In this document: in pieces, positions 43,511 to 53,721 of the stretch | How positions within the stretch are numbered: position 1 is the stretch's first letter | Layout: each line of letters starts with the position of its first letter | Assembly (NCBI GenBank): GCA_947176505.1 | Contig: CAMWQW010000007.1 | Span: 1 to 64,000, forward strand | Direction of reading: 5' to 3' | DNA: 64,000 nucleotides | Origin: an uncultured Lachnospiraceae bacterium | GTDB lineage: Bacteria > Bacillota > Clostridia > Lachnospirales > Lachnospiraceae | Translations under genes and position numbers: made by a program | The notes under the pieces: model-generated | Seen by the model: only the letters and a program-made list of their open reading frames with translations | Databases searched by the model: none | Told to the model about the DNA's origin: nothing

Positions 43511-45469
43511 CTATTTCTTCTTATGCACATTCCGAATCGTCTTTTTCTTACCGTTGTTCTTTGCGCCGCCGCTATTTCTCGATTTTTCTGCATTCCTTGA
43601 TTTATCATTGCGATTTATGTTATTGCTTTTTGTCTTCTTACTACCGGCTGTCTTCTGTACTTGATTCTGATTCGCCATTTTTCTCGGTTTAATCAGACAC
43701 TTCTTATCAAACCCGATTAAATCTTCTCGACCGCCTTTTATCAGCGCTTCCCTGACCAAATCATAATTATTCGGATTACGGTACTGAATGAGTGCTCTCT
43801 GCATCGCCTTTTCATGAGGATTGCGGCAGACATAGACCTTCTTCCCGTTTCTCGGGTCAATTCCTGTATAATACATGACTGTAGATACCGTAGAAGGCGT
43901 CGGATAGAAATCCTGTACCTGTTCCGGCATATACCCTAAATCTCTCAAATACTCCGCCAGTTCAATCGCTTCTTTAAGCGTGGAACCCGGATGGGACGAC
44001 ATCAGGTACGGCACAAGAAACTGCTTTTTGCCTAATTGCTCATTAATCTTGTAATATTTTCTCACAAAACGCTCGTAAACTTCCTTCTTAGGCTTCCCAA
44101 GTTTAGACAGTACCGTATCCGAAATATGCTCCGGCGCTACTTTGAGCTGCCCACTCACATGATGTTCTACCAATTCCCTAAAAAATGTATCGTCAGAATC
44201 CGCCATCAGATAATCGAATCGGATTCCTGAACGGATAAACACCTTCTTTACTCCCGGCAACGCCCGCAATTTGCAAAGAAGCGTCAAATAATCGGAGTGG
44301 TCTGCCTCAAGATTGGGACAAGGCTCCGGAAAAAGACACTGTCTGTTCTTGCAAACGCCTTGCGACATCTGTTTCTTACAGGAAGGCTGCCTGAAATTCG
44401 CCGTAGGTCCGCCTACGTCATGGATATATCCCTTGAAATCTTTATCCTTTATCACCAGCTCTGCTTCTTTTATGATGGATTCATGGCTTCTGACCTGTAT
44501 CGTCCTCCCTTGATGAAACGTAAGAGCACAGAAATTACAGCCGCCGAAACACCCTCTATTACTGACAAGTGAAAATTTAATCTCGGAAATAGCAGGAACG
44601 CCGCCTGCTTCTTCATAGGACGGATGATAGGTGCGCATATAAGGCAAGTCATAAACTGCATCCATCTCCTGTGTCGTGAGTGGTGGCTGGGGAGGATTCT
44701 GCACCACATAAACACCATTCGGATACTCTTCAATCAGCGTTTTTCCCGTAAACGGGTCTGTATTGCAATATTGTACCTGAAAACTCTCCGCATACCTTCG
44801 CGGTTCCTCCTTCATCTCGTCATAAGACGGCAGCCTAACACCATCATAGATACCATCGATATCTTTCGTCTTATAAACCGTGCCTGAAATAAAGGTAATG
44901 TCCTTGACCGCAATGCCGCTTGCCAGCGCATCTGCAATCTCCACAATAGACTTTTCTCCCATACCGTATGAGATAAGGTCTGCCTGACTGTCCAGAAGAA
45001 TGGACCGCTTAAAACTGTCAGACCAATAGTCGTAGTGCGCCATCCGTCGGAGACTCGCCTCAATACCACCGATAATAACCGGACTGTCCTTATATACCCG
45101 CCGAATCAGATTGCCGTAAACTACTGTGGCGTGGTCTGGTCTTTTGTATGGTTCACCACCGGGCGTATAGGCATCCGTCGGACGATGTTTGCCGGAGACA
45201 AAATAATGGTTTACCATCGAATCCATGTTTCCGCCGGATATAAGAAATCCCAATCGTGGTTTACCCAGAATTGTGATACTGTTCTCGTCCTTCCAATCAG
45301 GCTGGGAAATGATTCCGACACTGTAACCATGCGATTGCAGGACTCTGCTGATGATGGCATGTCCGAAAGACGGATGATCCACATAAGCGTCTCCGATGAC
45401 ATAGACAAAATCAAGCTGTTCTATATGTTGCTCTTCCATATCCTTTTTTGAAATCGGTAAAAATGCCAT
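43511..45469 (-). CDS. YgiQ family radical SAM protein
   Basis: A 652-residue protein: N-terminal YgiQ domain ([20 protein letters not shown]), radical SAM cluster motif CFGGCNFC (about residue 325), then [12 protein letters not shown] and a DUF3362-like end ([18 protein letters not shown]). The last 60 residues are a low-complexity Lys/Asn/Arg tail. The function of YgiQ is unknown. Several starts are possible at the HAD gene end; the ATG followed by GCATTTTTACC was chosen, with GGAG 11 bases upstream. Confidence 0.92.
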   Translation of the reverse strand: MAFLPISKKDMEEQHIEQLDFVYVIGDAYVDHPSFGHAIISRVLQSHGYSVGIISQPDWKDENSITILGKPRLGFLISGGNMDSMVNHYFVSGKHRPTDAYTPGGEPYKRPDHATVVYGNLIRRVYKDSPVIIGGIEASLRRMAHYDYWSDSFKRSILLDSQADLISYGMGEKSIVEIADALASGIAVKDITFISGTVYKTKDIDGIYDGVRLPSYDEMKEEPRRYAESFQVQYCNTDPFTGKTLIEEYPNGVYVVQNPPQPPLTTQEMDAVYDLPYMRTYHPSYEEAGGVPAISEIKFSLVSNRGCFGGCNFCALTFHQGRTIQVRSHESIIKEAELVIKDKDFKGYIHDVGGPTANFRQPSCKKQMSQGVCKNRQCLFPEPCPNLEADHSDYLTLLCKLRALPGVKKVFIRSGIRFDYLMADSDDTFFRELVEHHVSGQLKVAPEHISDTVLSKLGKPKKEVYERFVRKYYKINEQLGKKQFLVPYLMSSHPGSTLKEAIELAEYLRDLGYMPEQVQDFYPTPSTVSTVMYYTGIDPRNGKKVYVCRNPHEKAMQRALIQYRNPNNYDLVREALIKGGREDLIGFDKKCLIKPRKMANQNQVQKTAGSKKTKSNNINRNDKSRNAEKSRNSGGAKNNGKKKTIRNVHKKK

Positions 45470-45477
45470 CTCTGTCA

Positions 45478-46158
45478 TCACTCCTGTATCGCCTTAATAT
45501 CTGATCCATTAAGAACGCCCTGTTCTATCAATTCCCTGAAATGATATGTATAATAGTCCGCAAGCCTGCGTTTTTCTTCATCCTGATGTTCAGAATACTT
45601 ATCATAAACGGCACAAACTTTCATGCCTGCCGCCTTGCCGGACAAAATTCCCGGAATAATATCTTCGAAAACAAGACAATTTTCCGGATTAACATCGAGT
45701 CTTTCTGCTACTGCAAGATAAATATCCGGCGCCGGTTTCCCCTTTGCCACATCACATCCTGTCATGATACAGCCGAAATACTGCTCCATCTGACGCATCT
45801 TAACAACATTTTCCACCAATTCTCTGGAATTACTTGTGGCAATCCCTGCTTTAATCCCATTTTTTTTGCAATATTGCAGCAATTCTATGACGCCATCCTT
45901 CACAGGTACCTCATAGGCATATTTATCCCATGCCATACGGTTCCACTCAGCCTTAATCGTGTCTAAATCATCGGGCAGATTAAATCGCTCTTTGAAATAA
46001 ACCGCTGTCTCGCTAAAACTCATGCCTTCGATGCAAGCCTGCAGATTCTCAGGCAGCGTAATTCCAAATCTGCCAAGGTACTCTATGTCAATGGTTCTCC
46101 ACATCCACATGGAATCTACCATGGAACCGTCCAAATCAAAAATAACCGCTTCTATCAT
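45478..46158 (-). CDS. HAD superfamily hydrolase, beta-phosphoglucomutase-like
   Basis: A 226-residue HAD phosphatase: [16 protein letters not shown] (motif I), ATSNSRELV (motif II Ser), [10 protein letters not shown] (motif III Lys) and VFEDIIPGI (motif IV). A C1 helical cap (about 18-85) indicates small substrates such as sugar phosphates. Its start overlaps the RsuA gene and its stop overlaps or abuts the YgiQ start, so it is in the middle of an operon of three. Confidence 0.88.
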   Translation of the reverse strand: MIEAVIFDLDGSMVDSMWMWRTIDIEYLGRFGITLPENLQACIEGMSFSETAVYFKERFNLPDDLDTIKAEWNRMAWDKYAYEVPVKDGVIELLQYCKKNGIKAGIATSNSRELVENVVKMRQMEQYFGCIMTGCDVAKGKPAPDIYLAVAERLDVNPENCLVFEDIIPGILSGKAAGMKVCAVYDKYSEHQDEEKRRLADYYTYHFRELIEQGVLNGSDIKAIQE

Positions 46159-46861
46159 TTGTATCCTCCGTAACTACTTTCCTTAATTCTTCTTCCGTCA
46201 GTCTGCGGTAATGCCCCTTTGGAAGCTCTGAATCCAACATAAGACTTCCCATACGCAGTCTTTTCAAATAAATCACATCATTGCCGACAGCGTGAAGCAT
46301 CCGTTTTACTTGGTGAAATTTTCCCTCTGTGATGGTCAATGTAATCCTTTTATCATCTAATATGTGCACAACAGCAGGTTTTGTCAGTGACTTCTCACCG
46401 ATATCCACGCCCTGCTCTAAACGCATTCTCTGCTCCACATCAAAAGGCTTCGCCAGATGACACTCGTACTCCTTCTCCACATGTTTCGACGGAGACAACA
46501 GTTCATGCGCCAATGCACCGTCATTGGTAATCAATAGCAGACCTTCCGTGTCCTTGTCCAGCCTTCCCACCGGAAAAAGGTCATCCCGCCTCTCATCACC
46601 AAGCAAATCAATCACTGTCCGCTCACGCACATCTTCTGTGGCTGACACGACGTCTGCCGGCTTGTGCAGCATATAGTAAACAAGCTTCTCATAGGTACAT
46701 TGCTGTCCTTTATAACAAATTTTATCTGTTTTCTCATTGATATGCTGCTCCGGTTTTTGCACGATATTGTCATTCACCGTTACCTGTCCTGCTTTAATAT
46801 CTTTTTTTAACTGACTTCTCGTCCCGAGTTGGCAGTCGCATAGAAATTTATCTAACCGCAT
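46136..46861 (-). CDS. RsuA family 16S rRNA pseudouridine synthase
   Basis: A 241-residue enzyme with an N-terminal S4 domain (MRLDKFLCDCQLGTRSQLKKD-like start, here MRLDKFLCDCQLGTRSQ) and a catalytic domain with GRLDKDTEGLLLITNDG, where the Asp of RLD is the nucleophile. KFHQVKRMLHAVGNDV is the second motif. It probably makes pseudouridine at position 516 of 16S rRNA. Overlaps the HAD gene by 23 bases. Confidence 0.93.
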   Translation of the reverse strand: MRLDKFLCDCQLGTRSQLKKDIKAGQVTVNDNIVQKPEQHINEKTDKICYKGQQCTYEKLVYYMLHKPADVVSATEDVRERTVIDLLGDERRDDLFPVGRLDKDTEGLLLITNDGALAHELLSPSKHVEKEYECHLAKPFDVEQRMRLEQGVDIGEKSLTKPAVVHILDDKRITLTITEGKFHQVKRMLHAVGNDVIYLKRLRMGSLMLDSELPKGHYRRLTEEELRKVVTEDTNDRSGYF

Positions 46862-46920
46862 AATAATCCTCTTCTAAGAATATATATAGAACAACCCTTG
46901 TGAAAGGAAGTCTACATTCT

Positions 46921-47904
46921 ATGAACAACAGAATCGACAGCTTCTACCGTTTTCTTTTCACAGTTTTCGCCCTATATCTGGTTGCCCTGCTTCTTTGTTA
47001 TCCTACACTTTCTTTAGACTACGCCTCCACCGGCTTAAGCCTGTGGCTCATGAAAATGGTTCCTACGCTCTTACCGTTTATGATTCTATCCGGCATTATG
47101 ATCCGTATGAATCTGACAGAAGGATTTGTCAGGCTGCTCCACCCGTTTCTGCATTGTATATTCGGCACATCAAAAAACGGCTCCTATACTATCATCATGG
47201 GATTCTTATGCGGTTTCCCTATGGGTGCGAGAATTGTCGGAGAGCTCTATGAATCAGGGAAATTATCCCGCGAGGAAGCTTCCCGGCTCCTGTATTTTTG
47301 TAATAACATCGGTCCTATCTACTTCTTAAGCTATGTGGTTCCTACACTCGCCATTGAAAAGCCGTTCATACCGTTCCTTCTTATGTACGGTATTCCGTTT
47401 GTATACGGAATTGTTCTTTGTCGTGCACCATTGCTGCACCGGATGCCGGTAATGGCGAACAAGAACAATGCCATGAATCATATGCCTGCCGCTTCTTGCC
47501 ACATATACGGAGCCGAAAATATGCCCCAGTCGAAAGGAACTATGTCCCTTCTTGCTGCTATTGATGCTTCCGTATTATCCGGATTACTCGGTATCGCCAA
47601 ATTAGGCGGCTATATGATATTTTTTAATCTGCTTAATATTGTCTTTATGCCTTTCCATCATGTTAATACACAATTACTCGGTGTTTATCGGTGCATTCTG
47701 GAAATCACGAGCGGAATTGACCGTTCTGGTCAATCGCTATTTTATCCGATATTGATTCTTCTGCCCTTCGGCGGGTTCTCATGTATTGCGCAAACTTACA
47801 GCATGATTCGCCAGACTGACTTGTCGGTACGCCCATATATTTTTCATAAAGTCATTCAGACAGCGATTACTGCGGTTTGCTATCTGTTTATCTACATCCT
47901 TTAA
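46921..47904 (+). CDS. YlbJ-like nucleoside-recognition (Gate) domain membrane protein
   Basis: A 327-residue membrane protein with eight or so helices and the Gate-type motif GFLCGFPMGARIVGELY. The arrangement (first Gate about 45-160, second about 210-320) resembles sporulation integral membrane protein YlbJ, which helps heat resistance of spores in Bacillus. Whether this organism forms spores is not shown here. AAAGGAAG precedes the ATG. Its stop codon overlaps the stop of the convergent amidase gene. Confidence 0.8.
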   Translation: MNNRIDSFYRFLFTVFALYLVALLLCYPTLSLDYASTGLSLWLMKMVPTLLPFMILSGIMIRMNLTEGFVRLLHPFLHCIFGTSKNGSYTIIMGFLCGFPMGARIVGELYESGKLSREEASRLLYFCNNIGPIYFLSYVVPTLAIEKPFIPFLLMYGIPFVYGIVLCRAPLLHRMPVMANKNNAMNHMPAASCHIYGAENMPQSKGTMSLLAAIDASVLSGLLGIAKLGGYMIFFNLLNIVFMPFHHVNTQLLGVYRCILEITSGIDRSGQSLFYPILILLPFGGFSCIAQTYSMIRQTDLSVRPYIFHKVIQTAITAVCYLFIYIL

Positions 47905-49289
47905 CGTCTGCGTCTTCTCCGCCTCTTTCGGCGTTTACGTTTTCTGCCGCCGAGAATCAATAACATAGATATTGTCATGGCAAGCACCAGCAACGCGCAG
48001 ACGATACATACTGTCAGAAAGTAACCAAAGGATATCGGCTTTTTCTCCTGTTCTTCCGTCAACTCTCTGGTAACCACAATTTCTGTCTTTTCTTTTTCGG
48101 ATGCTACCGCTTCCGAGACGCTCTTAAGCGCCTCCTGCTCCGCCAATTCTGCCGCGATTTCCTCTGACGTCTTATAATCCATAGACGGTAACGAGACCAT
48201 ATTACTTGTCGTATATAAATCATACCCGTTATACCCGTTCACCACAATCTGCGGTACGATATGCGGAGGAACCTGCATCGTAAAATCAAAGGTATCCGAT
48301 GATTTGTCCGGCCATCTCTGTAACTGTGAAAAAGTCTGCCCGTTATCGTAGCTGTAGGTGTAATAAAGCATACCGCTATCATAGTCAGCGGCGGATACTT
48401 GTACTTTTACTTCTCCGTTTGTCATATTCTGGTCAAGCACTTCAATCATACATATATCCGGTTCTGTTTTATCAGGCGAAACCACATTGGACGGCACATC
48501 TACATGTACATTCGGATAACCGCTGTAATCCACGTCCAATTCTTCTGAACTAAGATGGAAATATTTGGCGACGGCGGTCGCATCCAGTTTGCCGAATTCT
48601 ATCAGCTTTTCATTATGATCATAGAACGGTTGGTCATTCTCTTGATCCAAATGACAATGCTCTATCAGTACACAAGGAATATCCCGTTCTGTTGAATGCC
48701 GTATAATTCCGTAGTAATCAATTCCCTTGTTGTTCAGTCTTGTCTTAATACCTCTGGAATACAGACCAAGATCTTGCAGCATGTCCATCTCCACGCTGGC
48801 AAAGCTGTAACCCTTGCTGTAATTTTCTCCGTATGCCGATACCCAACACTCCGCACCGAACAGTGTATGATGCTCGGACATATTAAAATGCAGGCAGAAC
48901 AGGAAGTCTGCATTCACGCTCTCGGCATATTCACATCGCTCTTCCAAAGAAAGCTCCTGATCTCCGGTTCTGGTCATATAGACTGTGATGCCTTCGTATT
49001 TGTCCAGTTCTTCTTTCATGGCATTTGCCACAATCATAGTCATTTCTTTCTCGGTGTAATCCTCATACTCTCCGCCAAGATTCTCTCCGCCGTGTCCGGG
49101 ATCAATGACAATCACAATCTGCTCGGCTTTTATGCCATCATCAATTCCTTCCGTCATTCCTTCTTCCTGTATTTCATTTTCCTGAGCACAAATAAAGCTT
49201 ACCTGTATAGAAAACAATGCACAAAAAAGCATAATGCTTAACAGCGCTTTGCTGATATGATGCCATATGAACTTATTCCGTTTCAACAT
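47901..49289 (-). CDS. Membrane-anchored N-acetylmuramoyl-L-alanine amidase with Arg-rich tail
   Basis: A 462-residue cell-wall hydrolase. It has an N-terminal signal/anchor helix (about residues 12-32), an Amidase_3 domain (about 60-245: IVIDPGHGGEN with the first zinc His, then the Glu in MTIVANAM-type helix, LFCLHFNMS, and VLIEHCHLD), a beta-rich domain (250-370), a coiled acidic linker (about 375-420) and a C-terminal membrane helix (FGYFLTVCIVCALLVLAM). It ends in GGRKRKRRKRRRRRRR, an almost pure Arg/Lys cytoplasmic tail. It cuts the amide between MurNAc and L-Ala. An ATG was preferred over a TTG eight codons earlier. Confidence 0.85.
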   Translation of the reverse strand: MLKRNKFIWHHISKALLSIMLFCALFSIQVSFICAQENEIQEEGMTEGIDDGIKAEQIVIVIDPGHGGENLGGEYEDYTEKEMTMIVANAMKEELDKYEGITVYMTRTGDQELSLEERCEYAESVNADFLFCLHFNMSEHHTLFGAECWVSAYGENYSKGYSFASVEMDMLQDLGLYSRGIKTRLNNKGIDYYGIIRHSTERDIPCVLIEHCHLDQENDQPFYDHNEKLIEFGKLDATAVAKYFHLSSEELDVDYSGYPNVHVDVPSNVVSPDKTEPDICMIEVLDQNMTNGEVKVQVSAADYDSGMLYYTYSYDNGQTFSQLQRWPDKSSDTFDFTMQVPPHIVPQIVVNGYNGYDLYTTSNMVSLPSMDYKTSEEIAAELAEQEALKSVSEAVASEKEKTEIVVTRELTEEQEKKPISFGYFLTVCIVCALLVLAMTISMLLILGGRKRKRRKRRRRRRR

Positions 49290-49404
49290 TTCTTTGTTTT
49301 TACAGTTTCTCAATTTACATTTCCCTTACCGACTCAGTCAGTCAATACTTTATTCTCTTAATTTATACACTGTTGCAAATTGTATAGGCTATTGTCACTA
49401 AACA

Positions 49405-49428
49405 AGCCGGCTTCTTAGGAAACCGGCT
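49405..49428 (-). terminator. Terminator after the coiled-coil protein gene
   Basis: AGCCGG pairs with CCGGCT around a 12-base loop; on the minus strand it is followed by TGTTTAG. It lies about 50 bases after the stop codon. Confidence 0.6.
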
Positions 49429-49475
49429 CGCAATGATTTCATTTTATTATGATCCATATACCGCTATGTAATACA

Positions 49476-50078
49476 CTACATCAAATCCAGCTGTGCTGGC
49501 TCCGAGTCCCCTTCCGCTTCCTTTAACATCTGCTCCACTTGTGCCGGACGAAGCTCCGCACGGTTTGCCTTGACAGTTTCATTATAACTGTTAATGGTAT
49601 TAAAGAAACTCTGATAATGCTCTGTCGTCGTTGCCAGCGTCGCCGTCATGGCACTTTCCAGATTGGCAAGCATATCGTCTAAATACTGCATTGCCGATGT
49701 CCTGACACCGTTCGCCTCTATTGTAGCATTGTTCAGAATCTCCTGCGCCTGCACAGTTGCCATCTTAACCACTTCATTGGCTTGTGCGTATGCCTGCTGC
49801 ATAATCTCATGCTCATTAATCAACTCGGTAGTCTGTACCGTGGCATCTTTAATCAATGCCTCCGCTTTGGCACGCGCATCATTGAGGATTGCCTCTTTAT
49901 TGGTGATGATCTTCTGATAACGCTTGATCTCATCCGGAGTCTTCATTCGCAGTTCGCGCAAAAGCTCATCAATCTCTTCTTTGTTTACAATAATGTTGGT
50001 TTTGGATAAAGGCTGATACTTGCAGCCGTCAATGTAATCTTCGATTTCGTCGATCAGTTGTTCGATTCTACTGCTCAT
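49476..50078 (-). CDS. Coiled-coil protein, DivIVA/ATP-synthase-B-like, unknown function
   Basis: A 200-residue, almost wholly helical protein. Residues 1-55 form a short N-terminal unit (SSRIEQLIDEIEDYIDG, then VNKEEIDELLRELR) that resembles the start of some DivIVA-like proteins; residues 60-180 form an Ala-rich coiled coil with repeated AxxQAxEI patterns, as in V-type ATPase subunit H or ATP synthase B. No membrane segment is predicted. In Lachnospiraceae such a gene often follows rsmD-coaD, which it does here by 8 bases. Role unknown; a membrane-associated scaffold is plausible. Confidence 0.75.
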   Translation of the reverse strand: MSSRIEQLIDEIEDYIDGCKYQPLSKTNIIVNKEEIDELLRELRMKTPDEIKRYQKIITNKEAILNDARAKAEALIKDATVQTTELINEHEIMQQAYAQANEVVKMATVQAQEILNNATIEANGVRTSAMQYLDDMLANLESAMTATLATTTEHYQSFFNTINSYNETVKANRAELRPAQVEQMLKEAEGDSEPAQLDLM

Positions 50079-50086
50079 CTTTACTC

Positions 50087-50575
50087 CTATCTGTCATATC
50101 CGTATTTTTCATATATCAATTTGCCGACGAATTCCGGTACACATTGGGAAATATCTCCGTTAAAACTGGCAATCTCCTTGACGGTTGAAGAACTTAAATA
50201 CGCGTATTCCAAACTGGTTGTCAAAAACATCGTATCAAGATCACCGCCGGAAAACTTTCTGTTGGTCTGTGCAATCTGTAATTCATACTCAAAATCCGTG
50301 AATGCCCGAAGACCTCTGATTGCTACATGAATATTCTGTTCCTTGGCATAATCAATCAACAGACCACTAAAGGAATCAATCTTGACATTAGGAAGATCCT
50401 TTGTAGCCTCTTCTAACATCTTAACACGTTCTTCCACAGAAAACAATGGAGTCTTTGTTTTATTATTCAACACACTAACTGTTAATTCATCAAAAATTTC
50501 AGCGGCACGTTTGATAATATCCAAATGCCCAAAGGTGACCGGGTCAAAACTTCCCGGATAAATTGCTGCTTTCAT
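50087..50575 (-). CDS. coaD: Pantetheine-phosphate adenylyltransferase
   Basis: A 162-residue enzyme of coenzyme A synthesis, turning 4'-phosphopantetheine and ATP into dephospho-Co[17 protein letters not shown] holds the T/HxGH motif, [16 protein letters not shown] binds phosphopantetheine, and [11 protein letters not shown] is the ISSTxxR-like loop. GAAAGG precedes the ATG. It lies between rsmD and the coiled-coil protein. Confidence 0.97.
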   Translation of the reverse strand: MKAAIYPGSFDPVTFGHLDIIKRAAEIFDELTVSVLNNKTKTPLFSVEERVKMLEEATKDLPNVKIDSFSGLLIDYAKEQNIHVAIRGLRAFTDFEYELQIAQTNRKFSGGDLDTMFLTTSLEYAYLSSSTVKEIASFNGDISQCVPEFVGKLIYEKYGYDR

Positions 50576-50690
50576 AGAAAAGTTATGCCTTTCTCTCGAA
50601 TTAATAGCTTTTTATTCATAATAAATCACTTTTGTAAAAAAGTCTTTATTTTTTTGCAATTTTTTAAAATTTTTGCATAAACATATGTAA

Positions 50691-51239
50691 TTATACTCTA
50701 TAACAGAAAATATGTTTATTTGTTTTATAACATTTTTCCTTCGTAATACGAAATCCCATCTGCTCTAAATCCGATAAATCATTCTCAAGCGATGCTTCAA
50801 TGACAATCAATGTCCTATCTGTCACATAAGGAAGAGAACCGAGCATTCGCAGAACCTGCCTTTCGTAATCTTTATTATAAGGCGGATCCATAAAAATCAC
50901 GTCAGCTTCTTTTTCATGGATTCCGGGCAGCGCGCTCAAAACATCTTGTTTTAACACCGTTGCCCGCTGTGCAAGCTTCGTAAACTGCAGATTCTCTGTG
51001 ATACATACCAGTGCATTCTTGTTATTCTCCACAAAGTAAGCATGCCGCGCCCCCCTGCTTAGTGCCTCAATCCCAATACCGCCGCTTCCGCTGTACAAAT
51101 CAATGAAAACGGCATCGCTAAGGTACGGCTGCAACATATTAAAAAGTGTTTCCTTGATTCTGTCTGTAGTCGGCCTTGTATCCATCCCCTCCGGCGTCTT
51201 TAACCGTAGACTTCTCGCAGTTCCCGCTATGACTCTCAT
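50691..51239 (-). CDS. rsmD: 16S rRNA (guanine(966)-N(2))-methyltransferase
   Basis: A 182-residue SAM-dependent methyltransferase acting on 16S rRNA G966. MRVIAGTARSLRLKTPEG, DLYSGSGGIGIEALSRGA (SAM site) and FMDPPYNKDYE (catalytic NPPY-like DPPY) are diagnostic. The third-codon ATG is the more likely start (AAAGG upstream). It precedes coaD, the usual order. Confidence 0.95.
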   Translation of the reverse strand: MRVIAGTARSLRLKTPEGMDTRPTTDRIKETLFNMLQPYLSDAVFIDLYSGSGGIGIEALSRGARHAYFVENNKNALVCITENLQFTKLAQRATVLKQDVLSALPGIHEKEADVIFMDPPYNKDYERQVLRMLGSLPYVTDRTLIVIEASLENDLSDLEQMGFRITKEKCYKTNKHIFCYRV

Positions 51240-51267
51240 ATTTCTCATACCTTTCTGCCGTTTTTTG

Positions 51268-53511
51268 TCAGACTCTTACCTTAACGCCTTTCGAGTCACG
51301 TTTGCCGAGCTTGAGTTTATTAAGCTCCAGTATCTTGCCGCCATACTCTATCGTCTGCTCCACCGCGTTCTGCGTGTAGTAGACAGCTTCCACGCTGTCC
51401 TTTACCCCAAGCTTCATACCACGCACACCGATTGCACCCTTTTTCTTCTCCGGAATCTCTTCTAATGCAAAGCGCAGAAAATAACCTTCCTTAGATTGTA
51501 GAACAATATTGCGCTGCTCTCTGTACGTCACAACATTTATCACTTCGTCGCCGTCCTGAAGCTTTGTCGCAGCCACCGTACGTTTTGCCACATCAAATTC
51601 CCCTCCGTCCACAACTTTGAGCATCGCCTGTCTGGTGGCAAAAATAACCCGGTAAAGGTTTAAATCACTCTGGCTCGCGGCAAACACGATATTCTCTTTG
51701 GAAGAATCATAGTTGCTGACATTATCTATCGGCACTCCTTTGTCACGGAATTTGCCCAAGGGAAGATCCATCATTTTCACCGTGTGAAGCTGCCCTGTAT
51801 TGGTAAAAAGGCATACTTTTCCGGTATTTTTACATACAAAGGCATACCTGTTCTCAGCGTCCGCCGCTTCTTTATTTCTCTCATATGCGGCAGTATCGAT
51901 TGTTTTGGCATATCCGAAACGATCCATCAGAAAAACAATATCCATCTCTTCGACCTTTTTCTCCACATAGACTGCTTCTCTCTCGGTCGTAATCTGTGTT
52001 CTTCTCTTGCGTTTATACCGTTCCTTAATTTCATCCAGTTCGTTGATGATAACCTGCGCCATGGAATCTCTTCTTGCAAGGATATCTTCATAACGGTAAA
52101 TATTCGCCATCGTATCCTCATGTTCGTTAATCAACGCCTCGATTTCTAAGCCAATCAATTTATACAGACGCATATCCAAGATTGCGTTTGCCTGCTTTTC
52201 CGTAAACATCAGCTGTGCCGCCATTATCTTTGACTCTTTGGACTTAAATTTAATCCCGTCGATTTTACCTTCAATCAAGCACGCTTTTGCCATAGCACGG
52301 TCTTTAGAACCACGCAGAATCTCTATAATCAAGTCGATCACATTACATGCCTTAATGAGACCCTCCTGAATTTCCTTGCGTTCCAGTTCTTTTGCCAACA
52401 GATTTGTATATTTTCTTGTCGTGACTTCATACTGGAATTTAACACTTTCTTTAATAATCTGCTTTAAGCCCATAGTCTCCGGTCTTCCGTCGACAATCGC
52501 CAGCATATTTACACCGAAAGTATCTTCCAGACGAGTCTTTTTATAAAGCATATTTTTAAAGTTCTCTACATCGGCGTCCTTACGCAGTTCAATCACAATC
52601 CGGATTCCCTCTTTTGATGACTGGTTCGTGATATCCACAATATCCTGCGTCTTCTTCGTTTCAGCAAGCGCTGCCACGTCCATTAAAAATTTGCCGATGT
52701 TCGCACCAATCATCGTGTAGGGTATCTCGGTGATTACCAGATTCGTCTTTCCGCCCTTGGCTTTCTCAATCTCAACCTTACCTCGAATCTTAATCTTACC
52801 AGATCCCGTCTCATATATCTCTGACAGTTCATCTTCATTGATAACAATGCCACCTGTAGGAAAATCTGGTCCCTTGATATAGCGCATCAGTTCTCCGGTA
52901 GTGATATTCTCGTCCAACATATAAGCCTTCGTCGCATCAATCACTTCTGCCAGATTGTGGGGAGGTGTGCTCGTCGCCATACCTACGGCGATTCCCTCCG
53001 AACCGTTGACGAGCAGATTCGGAATTTTCACTGGCAGAACACTCGGCTCTTTCTCCGTCTCATCGAAATTTGGAATAAAATCCACCACATCCTTATCCAA
53101 GTCAGACAGAAAAGCCTCCTGCGTAATCTGCTCGAGACGTGCTTCCGTATAACGCATGGCAGCGGCGCCGTCACCCTCAATATTGCCGAAATTGCCGTGT
53201 CCGTCTATGAGCGGCAGCCCTTTCTTAAAGTCCTGAGCCATGACAACGAGTGCCTCATAGATAGAGCTATCTCCGTGTGGATGGTATTTACCCATAGTAT
53301 CTCCGACGATACGCGCCGATTTACGGTATGGTCTGTCATAACGTATTCCTAATTCATACATGTCATACAGCGTTCTTCTCTGTACCGGTTTCAGTCCGTC
53401 CCGCACATCCGGCAGCGCCCTCGCAATAATCACGCTCATCGCATAATCTATAAAAGACTTTTGCATCACTTCAGAATATTCTGTTTTAATGATCCTGTCA
53501 CTTACACTCAT
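51268..53511 (-). CDS. parC: Type II topoisomerase subunit A, ParC type
   Basis: A 747-residue subunit A with catalytic Tyr in [22 protein letters not shown] and [13 protein letters not shown]. The C-terminal beta-propeller has [18 protein letters not shown] and shows no QRRGGKG GyrA box where gyrase would have one (the equivalent segment is [13 protein letters not shown]). This points to topoisomerase IV or a gyrase-related enzyme without wrapping. It follows parE across a 46-bp tandem repeat region. TAGGAG precedes the ATG. The organism should also carry a true gyrase elsewhere. Confidence 0.85.
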   Translation of the reverse strand: MSVSDRIIKTEYSEVMQKSFIDYAMSVIIARALPDVRDGLKPVQRRTLYDMYELGIRYDRPYRKSARIVGDTMGKYHPHGDSSIYEALVVMAQDFKKGLPLIDGHGNFGNIEGDGAAAMRYTEARLEQITQEAFLSDLDKDVVDFIPNFDETEKEPSVLPVKIPNLLVNGSEGIAVGMATSTPPHNLAEVIDATKAYMLDENITTGELMRYIKGPDFPTGGIVINEDELSEIYETGSGKIKIRGKVEIEKAKGGKTNLVITEIPYTMIGANIGKFLMDVAALAETKKTQDIVDITNQSSKEGIRIVIELRKDADVENFKNMLYKKTRLEDTFGVNMLAIVDGRPETMGLKQIIKESVKFQYEVTTRKYTNLLAKELERKEIQEGLIKACNVIDLIIEILRGSKDRAMAKACLIEGKIDGIKFKSKESKIMAAQLMFTEKQANAILDMRLYKLIGLEIEALINEHEDTMANIYRYEDILARRDSMAQVIINELDEIKERYKRKRRTQITTEREAVYVEKKVEEMDIVFLMDRFGYAKTIDTAAYERNKEAADAENRYAFVCKNTGKVCLFTNTGQLHTVKMMDLPLGKFRDKGVPIDNVSNYDSSKENIVFAASQSDLNLYRVIFATRQAMLKVVDGGEFDVAKRTVAATKLQDGDEVINVVTYREQRNIVLQSKEGYFLRFALEEIPEKKKGAIGVRGMKLGVKDSVEAVYYTQNAVEQTIEYGGKILELNKLKLGKRDSKGVKVRV

Positions 53512-53540
53512 TCGGTCTTCTCTCCTACGGTTTTCCTATA

Positions 53541-53678
53541 TTTGCAACGCAAATCCCGTCTAACTAACTTTGTCGATTTTTCCGAGTTTGCGAAGCAAAT
53601 CCCATATAACTAGCTTTCTCGATTTTTCCGAGTTTGCGAAGCAAATCCCATATAACTAGCCTTCTCGATTTTTCCGAG
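53541..53678. repeat. 46-bp tandem repeat, three full units
   Basis: Three consecutive 46-bp units (53541-53586, 53587-53632, 53633-53678). Units 2 and 3 differ by one base, unit 1 is more diverged. Each begins TTTGCGAAGCAAAT (TTTGCAACGCAAAT in unit 1) and ends GATTTTTCCGAG. The core TTTGC-GAA-GCAAA with flanking GAG/CTC can form a hairpin. A truncated fourth unit continues into the dispersed element at the end of parE. Confidence 0.92.
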
Positions 53679-53721
53679 TTTGCGAAGCAAATCTCGTAAA
53701 CGAGCTATGCTCGTTTTTTTA
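53679..53721. repeat. Dispersed stop-codon-abutting element, copy B
   Basis: TTTGCGAAGCAAATCTCG is followed by the hairpin ACGAGC-TAT-GCTCGT and a run of seven T, ending in the parE stop codon. It is the last, truncated unit of the tandem repeat. Confidence 0.75.

Noticed and set aside
48696..49241. 181-codon plus-strand open frame inside the amidase gene
   Set aside because: Antisense to the amidase catalytic domain; composition (Cys, His, Phe) is that of a shadow frame.
53541..53721. Tandem repeats considered as a CRISPR array
   Set aside because: Units are contiguous with no unique spacers, and no cas genes are present.
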